This document shows, piece by piece, positions 33,733 to 45,106 of a DNA stretch of 64,000 nt; positions within the stretch are counted from its first letter, which is position 1; each line of letters opens with the position of its first letter. The stretch is from NCBI RefSeq assembly GCF_030867095.1, contig NC_081828.1, forward strand, positions 215,233,978-215,297,977, in the 5' to 3' direction. The position numbers were made by a program, and so were the translations under genes. Source of the DNA: Alligator mississippiensis. Its lineage: Eukaryota > Chordata > Crocodylia > Alligatoridae. The notes beneath the pieces are model-generated. The model was not told the DNA's origin. It did not search any database and saw nothing but the letters and a program-made list of their open reading frames with translations.

Positions 33733-34989
33733 GCTCATCTACATGTTCATTAGTGTCTTAGATACTGCATATTTAGTTTAGTACTTCCTTAATAAAGTAC
33801 TAACTTAATGTGTAGTACCTAGAGATACTGCGCAGTGGGGCAGTCCAAAAGACTATTGTTTCATTTCCACATTTGTTCCACATTTTGAAGGGACAGGGTT
33901 TCATTTCATCCTTTTGTTTCGTTTTGAAGCATTGTCCCATTTCGTTTCGTCGAAATTGTTTTGCTGTTTCGACGTTTCGCCCATTGGCTATAATGGGGAA
34001 TCATGAAAATGCCTAAAACATAATTTGTTGCCTGATTCAGATACAAATTGCAGGGATGACAGCCCCTTCTGAGGGCATGAGGCCTGCCAAGTTTCAAGGA
34101 GATAGGTGCAGGGGATTCTCAGAAACTGCACCTCAAAGTCTAGAAAGCAAAGTTCATGACACTTGCCAGCAACAGCAGCCTCCTGTCATCCAGCATGCAC
34201 ATCCAGGGGCTTGCACCCCTGGGAGGGCGGCGGGGCCATGCCAGACTCCTCCCAGGGGTGTGGGCCTCTGGATGTGTGCTGGGTGATAGGAGGCTGCTGC
34301 TGCCACCTGGGACCAGCGCTGGGTACAGCGCACACCCAGCACTGGGCTCCATGGAGCTCAACCCAGCAGCGGGAGGCCAGACCCATGGGTGCAGCCCAGC
34401 AGTAGGAGGTGGGGAGAGCTGGGGCAGTGCTCTGCCTCTCATTGCCGGGCTGAGCTCCATGGGGCTGGCAGGGCCGATTGGAGCACAACCCCAGTTCTGC
34501 CCACCTCCCACCACCGGGCTGTGCTCCAGATGGCTGGCAGAGCCATTCAGCATGCAGCCCGGCGGTGGGAGGCATGGAGAGCCAGGCCTGCATCCCCAAC
34601 CTGGCTCAGATCCATGGGGCTGCAGAGCCACTCGGAGCGCGGCCCTGGCTCTGCCCTGCCTCCCACCACCAGGCTGCTTCGAAACTTGAAATGTTTTGAA
34701 AGTTTCAAAACGTTTCAGATGCCCTCATTTCATTTTGAAACTGTTTTGATGCTTTTTGTTTTATTTCAATTTTGTTGTTTCAAGCTCGAAATGCGTTGAA
34801 ACAAAACACTCGGTGAAATTTTGCACAGCCCTACTGCACAGTAGCACTGGCGCATGGTTATTTAGTGATGCTTACTGCACATTCGCCTAATAACACTGCA
34901 CAGTAGGGTATTAGCATTGCTTTTGCTAATAACACACTACTGCAGTTTTATTAGGGTAATGCACAGCAAGCGTCTTGTGTAGACATGCC
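33733..34989. mobile_element. Palindromic MITE split by a hAT element
   Basis: The left part 33,733-33,835 begins GCTCATCTACATGTTCATTA; the right part 34,834-34,989 ends GTCTTGTGTAGACATGCC. Flanks TACAG (33,728-33,732) and CACAG (34,990-34,994) differ at one base. Removing the inner element gives an ordinary MITE of about 260 bp with CACAGTAG motifs. Confidence 0.8.
33836..34833. mobile_element. hAT-type non-autonomous element, 998 bp, nested in MITE
   Basis: Target duplication CTGCGCAG (33,828-33,835) / CTGCACAG (34,834-34,841), 7 of 8 matching. Ends TGGGGCAGTCCAAAAG and, complemented, TAGGGCTGTGCAAAATTT. Subterminal zones carry TTTCGTTTCG/GAAAC words. The G/C-rich core contains an inverted repeat (about 34,170-34,306) around CAGCAGCCTCCTGTCATCCA and degenerate GGGCTGNGCTCCATGG-type tandem units, which create long spurious frames of up to 177 codons on both strands. 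No transposase is visible. Confidence 0.82.
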
Positions 34990-34994
34990 CACAG

Positions 34995-36099
34995 AGAAGT
35001 GGTGCAGCCTTTTCAGTGGGTGAGCCTGGGAATTTTCCACGGGTATTCTGGGTTGACTCTTCCCCCTTCTTTCTCCTTCCTCCCAGATATAAACAGCCTA
35101 TGCATATAATTGTGTGTGCTTCATATTTTATGCTGATAGATATACACAGCTCCCATTTATAGAAGGTGCGAGCTAGCCAAAGCTAGCTATGGGACTTTGT
35201 ATCATAAGGGAAACGAGCTTTTCCAGAGCCAAGCCATTGGACAGGTGCTTCAGCTGAGACTCCAGCCTAGCAATACCACAGGGCTCCACATTTTACTTTG
35301 TCCCCAAGAAAGAGAAGAGCGGTTGCTTTAGAGAAATGCTTTAGAGGGGGTAGGGGGATTTCTTACCATTTAAAGTCTGTATAACGACGGCGGTTCCCTT
35401 CAACCCCAAACTCTTCCCTCCCAGAAGTTCACTCCTGTTCCAAAGGTTCAGGTCCAGCCTGCTCTCCATGTCCATCAGGACCAGGGAGCAGTCTTGGACT
35501 TTCTGGAGAGTTGTCTTTCCCACAGGTCTCCTCCATTCCTGGATCTAGTTTCACCCCTTGGTCAAAGGACCCCATTGCCCTCTTTTATGCGGGTGTATAG
35601 TGACTGAACCAGGCTTTGCCAGGCCATGAGGGTCTGGGTTTCCACTTTGTCCCACAAAGATTCCTTTAGTTCTTGGGCTCATGTGCTTCTTTCCCTGGTT
35701 TGGGGTCCCCACCATCCTCCGCCTTGGGACTGGGCTGTGAATCAAGCCGGCTTTCCTTTCCCCATCATTCTCCATTCTGATTCCTCTCTCACTTGCCCTC
35801 CTCCTCTTCTCTGTCCCCTCCCCAAAGTCCCTTAACATCTGTGTGGCATAGGCAGTACCCTGGCATAAAAAAAGGACTGGACAGACAGTGCAAACCTTAA
35901 AAGAGAACTAGCTGTGAAATAATCTGGGGTGAACATCCACCTGTAAAATTATACTGGTTTAGGTTTCATCTGTCTGAATCCATCTTGGAGCAGCTGGCTG
36001 CTAAAGACAAACAGGCTATTAGCTTCTGCCTACTATCTACTGGCAGGGTAGAATAAAAGCTGCCCACTGCATGAGGTAGATGCAGCTCTGTTCCTGATG
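34995..36099. other. No recognisable feature
   Basis: No repeat signature; 95-codon frames at 35,551-35,838 match nothing. Confidence 0.4.
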
Positions 36100-36105
36100 C
36101 CAGTG

Positions 36106-36268
36106 AGTACGTCTACATGTGTATTTACTGCGCAGTAACTTACTATTCAGTAACGGCAGTAAGCATTTTTTAGGCTGGCGTCTACACGTGCAGCCATTAA
36201 AGCACAGTGTCTCTGTGTGTGGACTGACTTGGGACTAAAGTTAGTCAATGTGCATGTGTAGACACACC
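36106..36268. mobile_element. Palindromic MITE, internally deleted, CAGTG duplication
   Basis: Left end AGTACGTCTACATGTGTATT, right end ATGTGTAGACACACC. Perfect pentamer CAGTG at 36,101-36,105 and 36,269-36,273. One palindrome arm (GTGGACTGACTTGGGACTAA) survives and then jumps to the right end, so most of the right half is lost. Confidence 0.85.
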
Positions 36269-36273
36269 CAGTG

Positions 36274-37365
36274 TGAGTTGTATTGGTGTAGAAAACTGAT
36301 GTAAATTATACCAGGCTATGCACTACTTATCTGCCCATGTCCTCTCTCATGGAGCAGGATGACCTGTCCCACTTCCTACCACCCCTTAAAAGAGACATGC
36401 CATCCTTATGCAATCCTCCTGTGTAAGGAGTCTCTCTACAGCATCTTGTTTTGAGGTTAGGATGCTAGGCCTTCCTTTAGCCCCATCTCTTGTCCAAGGG
36501 ATCCAAGACACATGAATCTGCAAAACCAGGCCCTGTTCCTTCTGGTCAAAGCAAGAATAACACCCACAAAGGCAGGAGTGGTGAGGTCTTAACACCTAGC
36601 AGAGAATTTCTTGTCACCTCCTGGAGCATGAGGTGAAAAACTGCTTTTGTCACAGGGGTCTGGAGCATCTGTTTCTCATCTCAGAGCAGGGGAATGCAAT
36701 GAGGATGAAAATCCTGGGAGGAAGGGAAAGAACAATCCAAATTCAGCTTGAGCTTGCAACAATATTTTGGGACATTTCTTATTTTCTTTCTGACATGAGA
36801 AGAAAGCAAAGCATGGTATCCTTTCATGCTTTCGTTCCAATGTGTAAAGGAGGAATAAAAGGGTTTGTTTAGCTGTTGTCTGAGGCTTTATTTTCCCATG
36901 CATTTTTTTTTAGATGTGAAATATCACAGATGCCAAATTTTGAGGGCCAGATGGAGTTAATGGCAGCTGTCTTTTCCTTTAACTGAAGGAAAGGTGCTAA
37001 GAAAAAAGATACCCCCCTCCTCCCCCCCCCCACAAATTTATCAAGCATTTGGACAAGTTAACAAGGAATGAAATATCTGATTTTATACATTAAAAAAAAT
37101 GAACTTCTCTCCATCAATAATAATGTTTTTTGGCATAAGCACCATAGCTAGGACTTGACTTCCTAATGTAAAAGAAAGAAAAACAAGGAAAAAAAATTAT
37201 ATTTAAGGAAACAGAAAAACAAGCAGAATTTCATCATAAAGAAGCCAAAGTCCAAGCCCCCCCTTTCTTTCCCTTCTGTCCACATCACTTTTAAGTGCGC
37301 CTATCTATTCCCTTGCCTATGGCTTTGAGACAACTGGAGTGGGGACCAGTCTCTGATGGTATCAA
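36274..37365. other. No recognisable feature
   Basis: C-rich run at about 37,013-37,032. No supported frame. Confidence 0.4.
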
Positions 37366-37369
37366 ATCA

Positions 37370-38075
37370 CTGATGCATCAACCCAGCTGGGAGTTGAGGG
37401 TGAACCCTGGGGAACAGCTCGACAGCTCCCTGCCCTGACTGGCTGCAGATGAGCCACGCGGGAAAAAACCTCAGGCTTTATACAGCCTGGACCACCAGGA
37501 TCTCAGTACATCAAACCTGCACCCAAACCTGCTCTTCCAAGGAACTCCAGCCTATGGCTGCAAAGGGCTGGCAATTACAAATCTGTCTCCCCTCACCGCT
37601 CTGCTCATGACCCCAATCCTGACCTGGAGCAACCTTTGTTACCTTGGCAGGCCTGCAGCCTGAAACCCAGGGCTGTGGCTTGACTGCCACAATAACCTAC
37701 CCCAACATGCCACAGGTCCTAGGGAGTCTCAACAAGGCATGTCTAGGACCTCAGTCAATGCACAAGGTATTGCCTCCCACCGAGACCCAGTTGGCTGGTT
37801 CACAACAGGTGATCAGCTACTTCCCCTAATTAAGAGCCAGGAAAGGGGCAGGAAGTGTTTGAACAACAGGGTCTGTGCTCCTATATGGTGCTCCTGCAAC
37901 TCTACTTGTCTCTTGAAGTCTTGGTCCTTTGGCTCCTGGCTTTGACTTGCTTTTGGACTCTGCTTGCCAGCTCCCATGCTGGCTGCACTGCTACAGCCCT
38001 GCAACCCAATAACCTTGATCAGTCCCCTGAGACCTAGATGCCCGCATCCCATGCCCAATAAAAGCATGGATAAAT
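37370..38075 (+). other. C/T-rich stretch, possible LTR-like sequence
   Basis: Runs of CTCCTGGCTTTGACTTGC and TGGACTCTGCTTGCC words followed by CCCAATAAAAGC (about 38,053) recall C/T-rich vertebrate LTRs with a polyadenylation signal. No ends or duplications found. Confidence 0.2.
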
Positions 38076-38796
38076 GGACAATAGGAAGAGCGACAATCTC
38101 CGTATTAAGTCTTATTTCAAATGGATGCAAAATCAAGTCTATTGTAGGGAAAAGTAACAGCAGGGCTTCACTTGTCCAGGTCATGATGGGGTATCTAAGC
38201 AGGGGACTCTTCTGTCACACACCCACATTGCTGCATTGTGCCAGTGCCTTGCCTCAGGTGATGGCTTTCAGCTACTGCCTGCCCTGGAAGCTTACATGCT
38301 GGGTAGTAACTCCCTGGCCTATGGTGCCTGCTAGGAGGAAGAGTCTCCCAAGAGCATCAGTCTCTGGAAGCGCACGGACCTGGATTGTACCTGCCTTCAG
38401 GTGAGTGAGGACAGGGAATTCCTTGGATTGTTTTTCTCTTGTTTAATTATGCAGGGGATCATGCATATACTGTATATAATGCTTATATATGCAGAGAAAA
38501 ACTGATAGCTTGAAGGAGAGAGGAGTCATCGCTCTGGAACAGTGATATATATGCAATGCATAGATCACTGCATGCCTGCAGCCCACCACAATCCCCTAGT
38601 CTAACCTCCTGGATGGTGCTGTACCTGGTTGTAGAGCGGGGGGAAATGCCCTCCGGACCATCCCAAGAGGCAGTCAGCCTGTGCGCTGTAGCACAAAGCT
38701 TGAAACCTTTATCCCACTCTTGTAGTGGGCACACGCCACAATCATTGAGTCATTTTCCTCCAATGTTACTCCGCAGTGCATTTACTCCCTAGTAAA
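38076..38796. other. No recognisable feature
   Basis: A 146-codon frame (37,964-38,404) lacks any recognisable domain. Confidence 0.4.
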
Positions 38797-38801
38797 GAGT
38801 G

Positions 38802-39423
38802 GGCGCAGCTACACACGACAGTACTGTGCAGTAGCATCTGAAAAAACCCATGTGGGGATGACACTGCACAGTAACGCCGGTCACTGCACAGTCATTTACT
38901 ACTTGCGTATAATAAAGCCTTATGGGATGGGGATCAATAGGGAGGTAAGGCTAACTTCTCCGTAGCCATGAGCTTCGTCAGACTGAGTGGACACTCAAGT
39001 TATACAAGGACCACTTGATCCGTCACTGAAAGAAAATGTTAAAAAGCAGCCGTTTAAGGCCCTGATGCACACTTAACTGTGGCTGCGCAATTCAATGATG
39101 CCATGTGTGAATTTACCGGTAAGCATGAGATTAAGAGCCTTAGCTGAACAGAGATGGGGCTGTCAAGTGCTGAGGTGCATCGAGCCATCTGAGTTCAAGG
39201 TAACCCTATACAATTTTACATAATTGCAGGTGTAGATGTCCCCTGTAATGCTATTTGGCTTTACTGCACAGTAAAATTTAATATATGCTTCCGCAGGTAG
39301 GAAATTTACTGTGCAGTAGACTAACTTACTGAGTAGTAAACACCTGCATGTGTAGATGGTGACGCTTTACTGTGCAATAAATTAGTTTACTGTGCACTAA
39401 AAAGTGTCTCGTGTAGACACGGC
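38802..39423. mobile_element. Long palindromic MITE or MITE with unassigned middle
   Basis: Left end GGCGCAGCTACACACGACAG; right end CTCGTGTAGACACGGC. CTGTGCAGTA motifs lie at both sides, while 38,911-39,200 lacks family words and could be an insertion or a longer parent's interior. Flanks GAGTG / CACTG are imperfect. Confidence 0.7.
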
Positions 39424-39439
39424 CACTGACCCTGAGCTG

Positions 39440-39532
39440 AACTCAGGGGTGACCTGGCCTCAAGCAGGAGGTTGGACTAGACGACCTTGTGAGGTCCCTT
39501 CCAGCCCTGCTTTCCTGTGATCCTATGAACCC
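39440..39532 (+). mobile_element. CR1 3' tail
   Basis: GCAGGAGGTTGGACTAGACG, AGGTCCCTTCCAGCCCTGC and TGTGATCCTATGAA, of a somewhat different subfamily. Confidence 0.88.
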
Positions 39533-40450
39533 CACCATAACTGACCCTGCAGGGGCATTTATGTAGGCAGCAGACATGCTCTTTTATTAACGCAAATTGC
39601 CATGTGATTAGGAGACTAGCCTCAAGAAGCTCTGCCGGATTTTAAACACCAAACAGGCTCATTTTCCTGTCTGACCTCCAATACCCAGTCCACCCCCCGT
39701 CGCCTGCTGGAACAAGACAGCTCTGACTCAGAAGGAAGCTTGCCACTAGCTCGGCTTTGCACAGCAGAGAAGTGTTGCTTGGAAGTGTCCCATGCAAGCA
39801 TTCACCCAGCCTGACCCTTGTTGGCTTGCGAGAGCCAGAGAGCTCACAGCAAAAGGCTCTGATGTAAGCCAACCAAGCATTTCTTGGTGAGGGGAAACAG
39901 GAAGGCAAGCATCATAATCTCTATCCAGTCGGCTCTCTTTTCAGAGTTATGGGTGGGTTACGTGATCCGTTCTATAGGCAGTTTCATATACACATAACTT
40001 GATTCATTATGTTTCTTCCCTGACTTGCTTTTATGGCTTTGTTGTTAGTTAAACTGGTTCAGACAGAGAGAAATCCAGAGGTTTCTTAGGAGGCATTCAC
40101 TCTCTTTAGTTCGTAATAACCACTTGCCATTGCAAGGTTTAGTCTAATACCCTCTGCTGTCAATACGAATTGTACCATGTTGGCATTAGGCATCATCTGT
40201 TTGAAGATCTCAGAGCTCTTGGTGAGCAAAATGCATTAAACCCGACCGATATTGGTGTAGCCCCTAGGAGCCTGCTCTACACAAAATTCAGGACCCCACT
40301 TTATGAGAAATTGTACAGATACCAAATAAAGAGACAGGTTGCAAGTGCTTTGGGGCAGAAACTAAGGGCATCCTAGGGAAAAGAAACTATATCATGCCTG
40401 TGGATGATACAGATGCTGATGTCCAAAAAAGCAGCTCTCAAGGCCTTGTG
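39533..40450. other. No recognisable feature
   Basis: The 68-codon frame at 40,170-40,376 is Lys/Arg-rich but matches no family I know. Confidence 0.4.
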
Positions 40451-40454
40451 TGCT

Positions 40455-40530
40455 AGGTAAGGCTGTTTCCCAAGTGGGGAAACTGAGGCACAAAGAAGCA
40501 ACATTTCTAGTACCCAACATCACTTGGTGA
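40455..40530 (-). repeat. MIR-like SINE fragment
   Basis: CCAAGTGGGGAAACTGAGGC then ACAAAGAAGC, the minus-strand MIR core. Confidence 0.65.
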
Positions 40531-42020
40531 ACATGGCTCCAGACCCAAAAAGGAAAAGTACTCAAAGGTCCTTGGTACACTCAGCCTCTTCATTCCAGCA
40601 ACCTGACTGCAATAATTTTTGTGTTAATATTCAATGATTGGAAAAATTCAAGTTGAATTCATAGCCTTTTGTGGCCCATCTGAACTTGCTGTTAATTATT
40701 ACCATCTCTTGCTGGTTCCCTTCCAGAAGGAGTTGACAAAGGAATGGGCTGTGACCATAGGCAAGCAGCCCATCAAACCAAGGACTTAAAGCACTGGAAA
40801 ATGCTTACTTGAGCTGAAGAGAGAGACCTATTATTTATCCCCAGAGAGAAGTTTTTGAACTACAGCAAAAAGTATTTTGTAAAGAATTTCATGTCGCATT
40901 CTTCCCATGAGCAACTGTGTAAACTCCAGAAGAGGCACATTTAGGCTTAAAAAGTAGTATTTAACTCAGCCCTAGGCTTTGAGTCCTGAACTGTTTTGCA
41001 GGGCTATTAATAGGTGGGAGAGTTCACCCCAGAGGTGGCTGCATTTCAGAGTAGGATGAAGCGCTCCTTGTTTGCATCGAAGCACTAGGCTCTGAATGCA
41101 GCTTGATGTTCCCAGGGGTGAAAGGCAATACTCAACTGTAACTGCACCAAAGTGCAAATCACACAGGGCTACTGAAATCTGTGGCAGGCATAGCTCGTGG
41201 ATGAGGTAAGTTTTCCTTGGGGGATTTTAACTCGAGCAGTGATGTAATGTCCGGTGTAGTGAGACATGCTGTAGTTGTGCCACACCTGTACTACTTCAGC
41301 ACCATAAACCCAGACCTAGGGGAGCCCAGCCCTTGTAAAGACTGCTCTGTAGCTCACCCCTGCACCAAATCCAAATATTTATTCAGGGGGTGCTAGAATA
41401 GGCTCATGCAAATGCTGCGCCCTGATTTCTGCTCATTCGCTGTCCTTGTGAGAGGGGTTTCCAAAGAGAAAACCGCACAATATATGTGCATCTGCTGAGA
41501 ACTTTTGTGTTTTATATTGCATCCATTTGAAGGACGTGTTCTTCACAGAGACATAGCTGGCCACTGCAGTTCTGCTCGCTGGGCAGCAGCAGTGATCAGG
41601 TCATCATCTTTAAGGGTGGCAGCTACTTATTTTGTGACCCCCACCCCAAGCCGGTGCCAGGGGATGGTATCCCACTCACCTGCCCTTAGTCACACTTCTG
41701 TTCTGTAATTCGGATGCAGTGGCAAGGAAGCCAGGGTGTCTCTGGCTCCAGACGTACGAGTGTGCTTCAGCCTTCTGATAAAAGCCAACTCCAGCTGACC
41801 CGGGCAATTTGACCCCTTGGGGCCAGGGAGTCAAAAGTTGCTGGATAAGATGCCAGCTGCATCACTTCCTTGTGTACCACTGGCTACTGCAAATGATGTA
41901 AATTAACTATGCCAACCTCAGGGGCTACCTAATTTGGGCAGGCATTTGACTATTTTGAGTGGCATCCAGCCAGCTCAATTAGAAACCTGTCGCCTTCTAC
42001 ATGCCCGTTTGCTTAAGATG
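40531..42020. other. No recognisable feature
   Basis: Single-copy-looking sequence; no supported frame. Confidence 0.4.
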
Positions 42021-42025
42021 CTCAG

Positions 42026-42410
42026 GGTGCTCCTACACGAAATGCTTTAAGGCACATTAGATTAAATTTAAGGTGCATTATGGCATGCATTTACATGTGC
42101 ATGCCATTAACGCACTTTAAAAAGGCTGATTTGGGGCTAAATTCAACTAAATTTGATACCTGTACATGCAGGTATCAAATTTAGGTGCAGATAGTTAAAG
42201 TGCATTAATGCATGTGTAGATGCATTAAAATGCATTACCGTTCTGTGTGTGGACTGACTTGGGAATAAACTTGAGTCCCAAATCAGTCCACACACAGCGT
42301 TAATGCACTTTAATGCCTGCATGTGTAAATGCCGGCCTATTACTGGTCAATGTGCATTAAGCTAATGCACATTAAATTTAGGCCGGTTTAAATGCACGTG
42401 TGGACACACA
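42026..42410. mobile_element. Palindromic MITE, CTCAG duplication
   Basis: Left end GGTGCTCCTACACGAAATGC, right end GCACGTGTGGACACACA. Perfect pentamer CTCAG at 42,021-42,025 and 42,411-42,415. Two hairpins: TTTGATACCTGTACATGCAG...CAGGTATCAAATTT (about 42,150-42,182) and the family palindrome GTGTGTGGACTGACTTGGGA (about 42,245-42,297). Confidence 0.9.
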
Positions 42411-42419
42411 CTCAGAGAG

Positions 42420-43150
42420 GTCAGCAGTTCTGGAGGCTTCCAAGCCATGGACAGTGAGGATGGAATTAACTTTAAATGCAGGAGATTGCACCACATTGCG
42501 TCTCTTAATCATATTTTATTCTTTTGTCCTAAAATTACTAGTTTTCAGCTTAGCATATGTGCAGCACTTGCTAAAATGTTTAAAATTAACATGGTACCAT
42601 GGCCAGATTTATACATATTGGGGGATTATGGATTCATTACCCTTGTCTGCTCTGAAAAATAAATGGCTAGCTATAATATTTTTGGTGGCTAAATGGGTAA
42701 TTGTAAGGAAATGGAAAACTCCCCATGTACCTTCATTCTCAGAATGGTTAAAAAAACCTTCTGCATGTTGTGTTAACGGAAAAGATTATGTATGCAAACA
42801 GACATAACTGGGCTCAATATGAAGAAATATGGTGCAATATGAATCTTCTGTTCAGTTTATAAATTGATTTGTCTTTGGTTTGGTATCCTTTAAATGCATC
42901 TGTACATTTGTTAGTTGGTTGTATATATGCCAAGCTCTCCCCTAGTCTTTACTAAGTGTATAATATGCATGTTTAATGATCTATTTTGGGATACTTGGGT
43001 TTTGCTTTCTTGTCGTATTTAGTTTATATTTTATTTGTATTTAGTTTGTATTTGTTTTATTTGTATTTAGTTTATATTTTATTGTTTTTCTTGGTTGTAT
43101 TTTATTGTTATAATATGAAAATTAATAAATATTATCATTACAAAAAATAA
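42420..43150 (+). pseudogene. Tx1/L1-like LINE 3' end
   Basis: Two frames join at about 42,630. The first reads ITSFQLSICAALAKMFKINM after HHIASLNHILFFCPKI (family H...LFWxCPKI). The second reads SALKNKWLAIIFLVAKWVIV then RKWKTPHVPSFSEWLKK, the C-terminal AKxxIxxxWK...PxxxxW block of L1/Tx1-type ORF2. A frameshift separates them. The A/T-rich 3' UTR has TATTTAGTTTATATTTTATT-type repeats (43,013-43,112) and ends in AATAAATATTATCATTACAA plus an A-rich tail. It begins right at the MITE's outer edge. Dead copy; clade inferred by eye. Confidence 0.7.
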
Positions 43151-43790
43151 AATGCTGGAGACTGCAGGTGGAAGAGGAACAGTGGGGGAAAAAAAACCCT
43201 GGTCATGTCCTGTTCACTCTTCCTTTCAGTATCCCCTCTCTGCCATGGCATGACATGGGACGTTGGGCAAAATGGACCTATGGTCTGACCAGTGAATGGC
43301 AGGTCTTTTGTTCTTAAACCTGCTAAGATCCCTGTGAGGATAAAGTTACCTATATTCATTAAAGCCACATCTCCAACAAGTGTGCTCCATAGCCTATCCC
43401 TATTACTACTCTTAATCCACAGCAGCCACAGAAGCCTGTGCTTCTTGAGCTGAAAACACAACCCTTTCCATCTTCTGATAAAGGATTAACAGCCCTGTCG
43501 TGAACTCGTCCCCTTTGTGGCCCCAGACACGTTATATCCATGAACGAGCGGCTTACAGCTACATTGAAGAATGTAATTGGGTGGGGAAGAACTGAAAATG
43601 GGGGGTTGCACGGTCCTACACCACCCGTTCTTAGTTACATTTAGAACAAGAGTAGTCCTGTCTCGTGTCCACATAAATGCTATTCCACACCATTTCAGTT
43701 GCCATGCCTTCTAGGAGAAAGGCAATTTATTGCAGGTTTTGGTCCACCTCATGGAAGCAGTGGACGCTTGGAGAATAGGAAACACCAACA
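43151..43790. other. No recognisable feature
   Basis: A 107-codon minus frame (43,138-43,461) has no recognised motif. Confidence 0.4.
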
Positions 43791-43795
43791 CACTG

Positions 43796-44196
43796 GGCTC
43801 ATCTACACGAGATGCTACGGCATAGTAGCAATGAGCTACCACACAGTAGCTTATTGCCATGTACCATAGCGTAACCAGGCATGAACCATGACAGCAACGC
43901 TACTGCACAATGCAGATACTTGGCAATGTAATTTGTTACTCCACATCCCTGCCTTGCGGTTCTCAAATCTACACATTATAAAAGAGACAGAAGATGCTGC
44001 TTGAGCTTTAGTTGAGTAAGCTTTAATGGTCGCTATAAAAGCTCATTGCTATTGCACAGTAGCATCTAAAAAAAACCCACGCAGGGACAGTACTGCATAG
44101 TAATTCTGGTTATTGCAGTCATCTAGTACTTGGTTAAGCAAGTATTAAATGACTATGCAGTAACAACTGCACAATCCATCGCTCGTGTAGACGCAG
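43796..44196. mobile_element. Palindromic MITE, full-length variant
   Basis: Left end GGCTCATCTACACGAGATGC, right end TCGCTCGTGTAGACGCAG. Flanks CACTG (43,791-43,795) / CGCTG (44,197-44,201) differ at one base. The TAGCTTATTGCCAT/TAGCATCT word set is that of the 38.8-kb copy. Confidence 0.8.
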
Positions 44197-44198
44197 CG

Positions 44199-44544
44199 CT
44201 GTGGAGCAGCAGCAGGGGAACCGTTTGAACTGCTCTTATGCCAGTGTCCACCCTAACGCTAACCCCACTATAAACTGGGATACTTCCTAATCTGACATGC
44301 ACCCATAGAGGAGGGTGCATGTTTGAGTCTGGAGAGCACTGATCATGTTAGAGACACTGCACTGGTCATGGAACGATACAGCTCATGGATGGATGAGCCT
44401 GCATGGAGGTTGAAAAGAGGAGTGCAGGTCGGAGGGAGGAAAAATAAGATAGAGGCACTGGAAAACATTCAGTGTGTGTGTGGCTGAAATGATAGGTGTA
44501 GCTGCAGTTAGCTTGTTAATAGTTCTTTTAATGGAGAGGTCCTT
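44199..44544. other. No recognisable feature
   Basis: No repeat signature. Confidence 0.4.
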
Positions 44545-45106
44545 TCAATTAGAAAAAGCAAGGTCTCCCATTATTAGTCAGGATGGATTCACCAGGGGCA
44601 AGTCACGCCTGACCAACCTGATTGCCTTCTATGATGAGGTGACTGGCTCTGTGGACACGGGGAGACCAGTGGATGTGATGTACCTAGATTTTAGCAAGAC
44701 TTTTGATATGGTCTCCCACTACATTCTTGCAGAGAAGAGAAGACTGAGAGGGATTTAATAGCAGCCTTCAACTACGTGAAGGGTCGCTCCACAGAGGATG
44801 GACTGTTCTCAGGGGGGGCAGATGACAGGACAAGGAGCTATGGGCTCAAGTTGCAGCAAGGGAAGTTGAGGTTGGAAATCAGGAAAAAAAAAAAACTGTC
44901 TCATCAGTAGGGTAGTAAACCACCAGAAAAGGATCCCCAGAGAAGTGGTGGACTCTCCATTATTAGAGGTTTTTAAGACCCGGCTCGACAAAGCCTTGGC
45001 TGGGATGATGTAGTCGGGGCTGGTTCAGCTTTGAACAGGGGCTTGGACTAGATGTGACCTCCTGAGTTCCCTTCCAGCCTTCATTTTCCATGATTTTCTG
45101 AATACC
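44545..45106 (+). mobile_element. CR1 LINE with large internal deletion
   Basis: 44,545-44,730 encodes the start of the RT domain: [20 protein letters not shown], then [17 protein letters not shown], with the palm motif [10 protein letters not shown]. At about 44,730 it jumps to EKRRLRG, near the end of ORF2, and proceeds to the 3' tail (GGGCTTGGACTAGATGTGAC...TTTTCCATGATTTTCTGAA). Motifs B and C (the DD residues) are absent. Confidence 0.93.

Noticed and set aside
34140..34689. Frames of 137-177 codons on both strands
   Set aside because: They lie in the G/C-rich core of a hAT element, where stop codons are rare on both strands.
37964..38404. 146-codon plus frame
   Set aside because: No domain; overlaps a C/T-rich, possibly LTR-like stretch.
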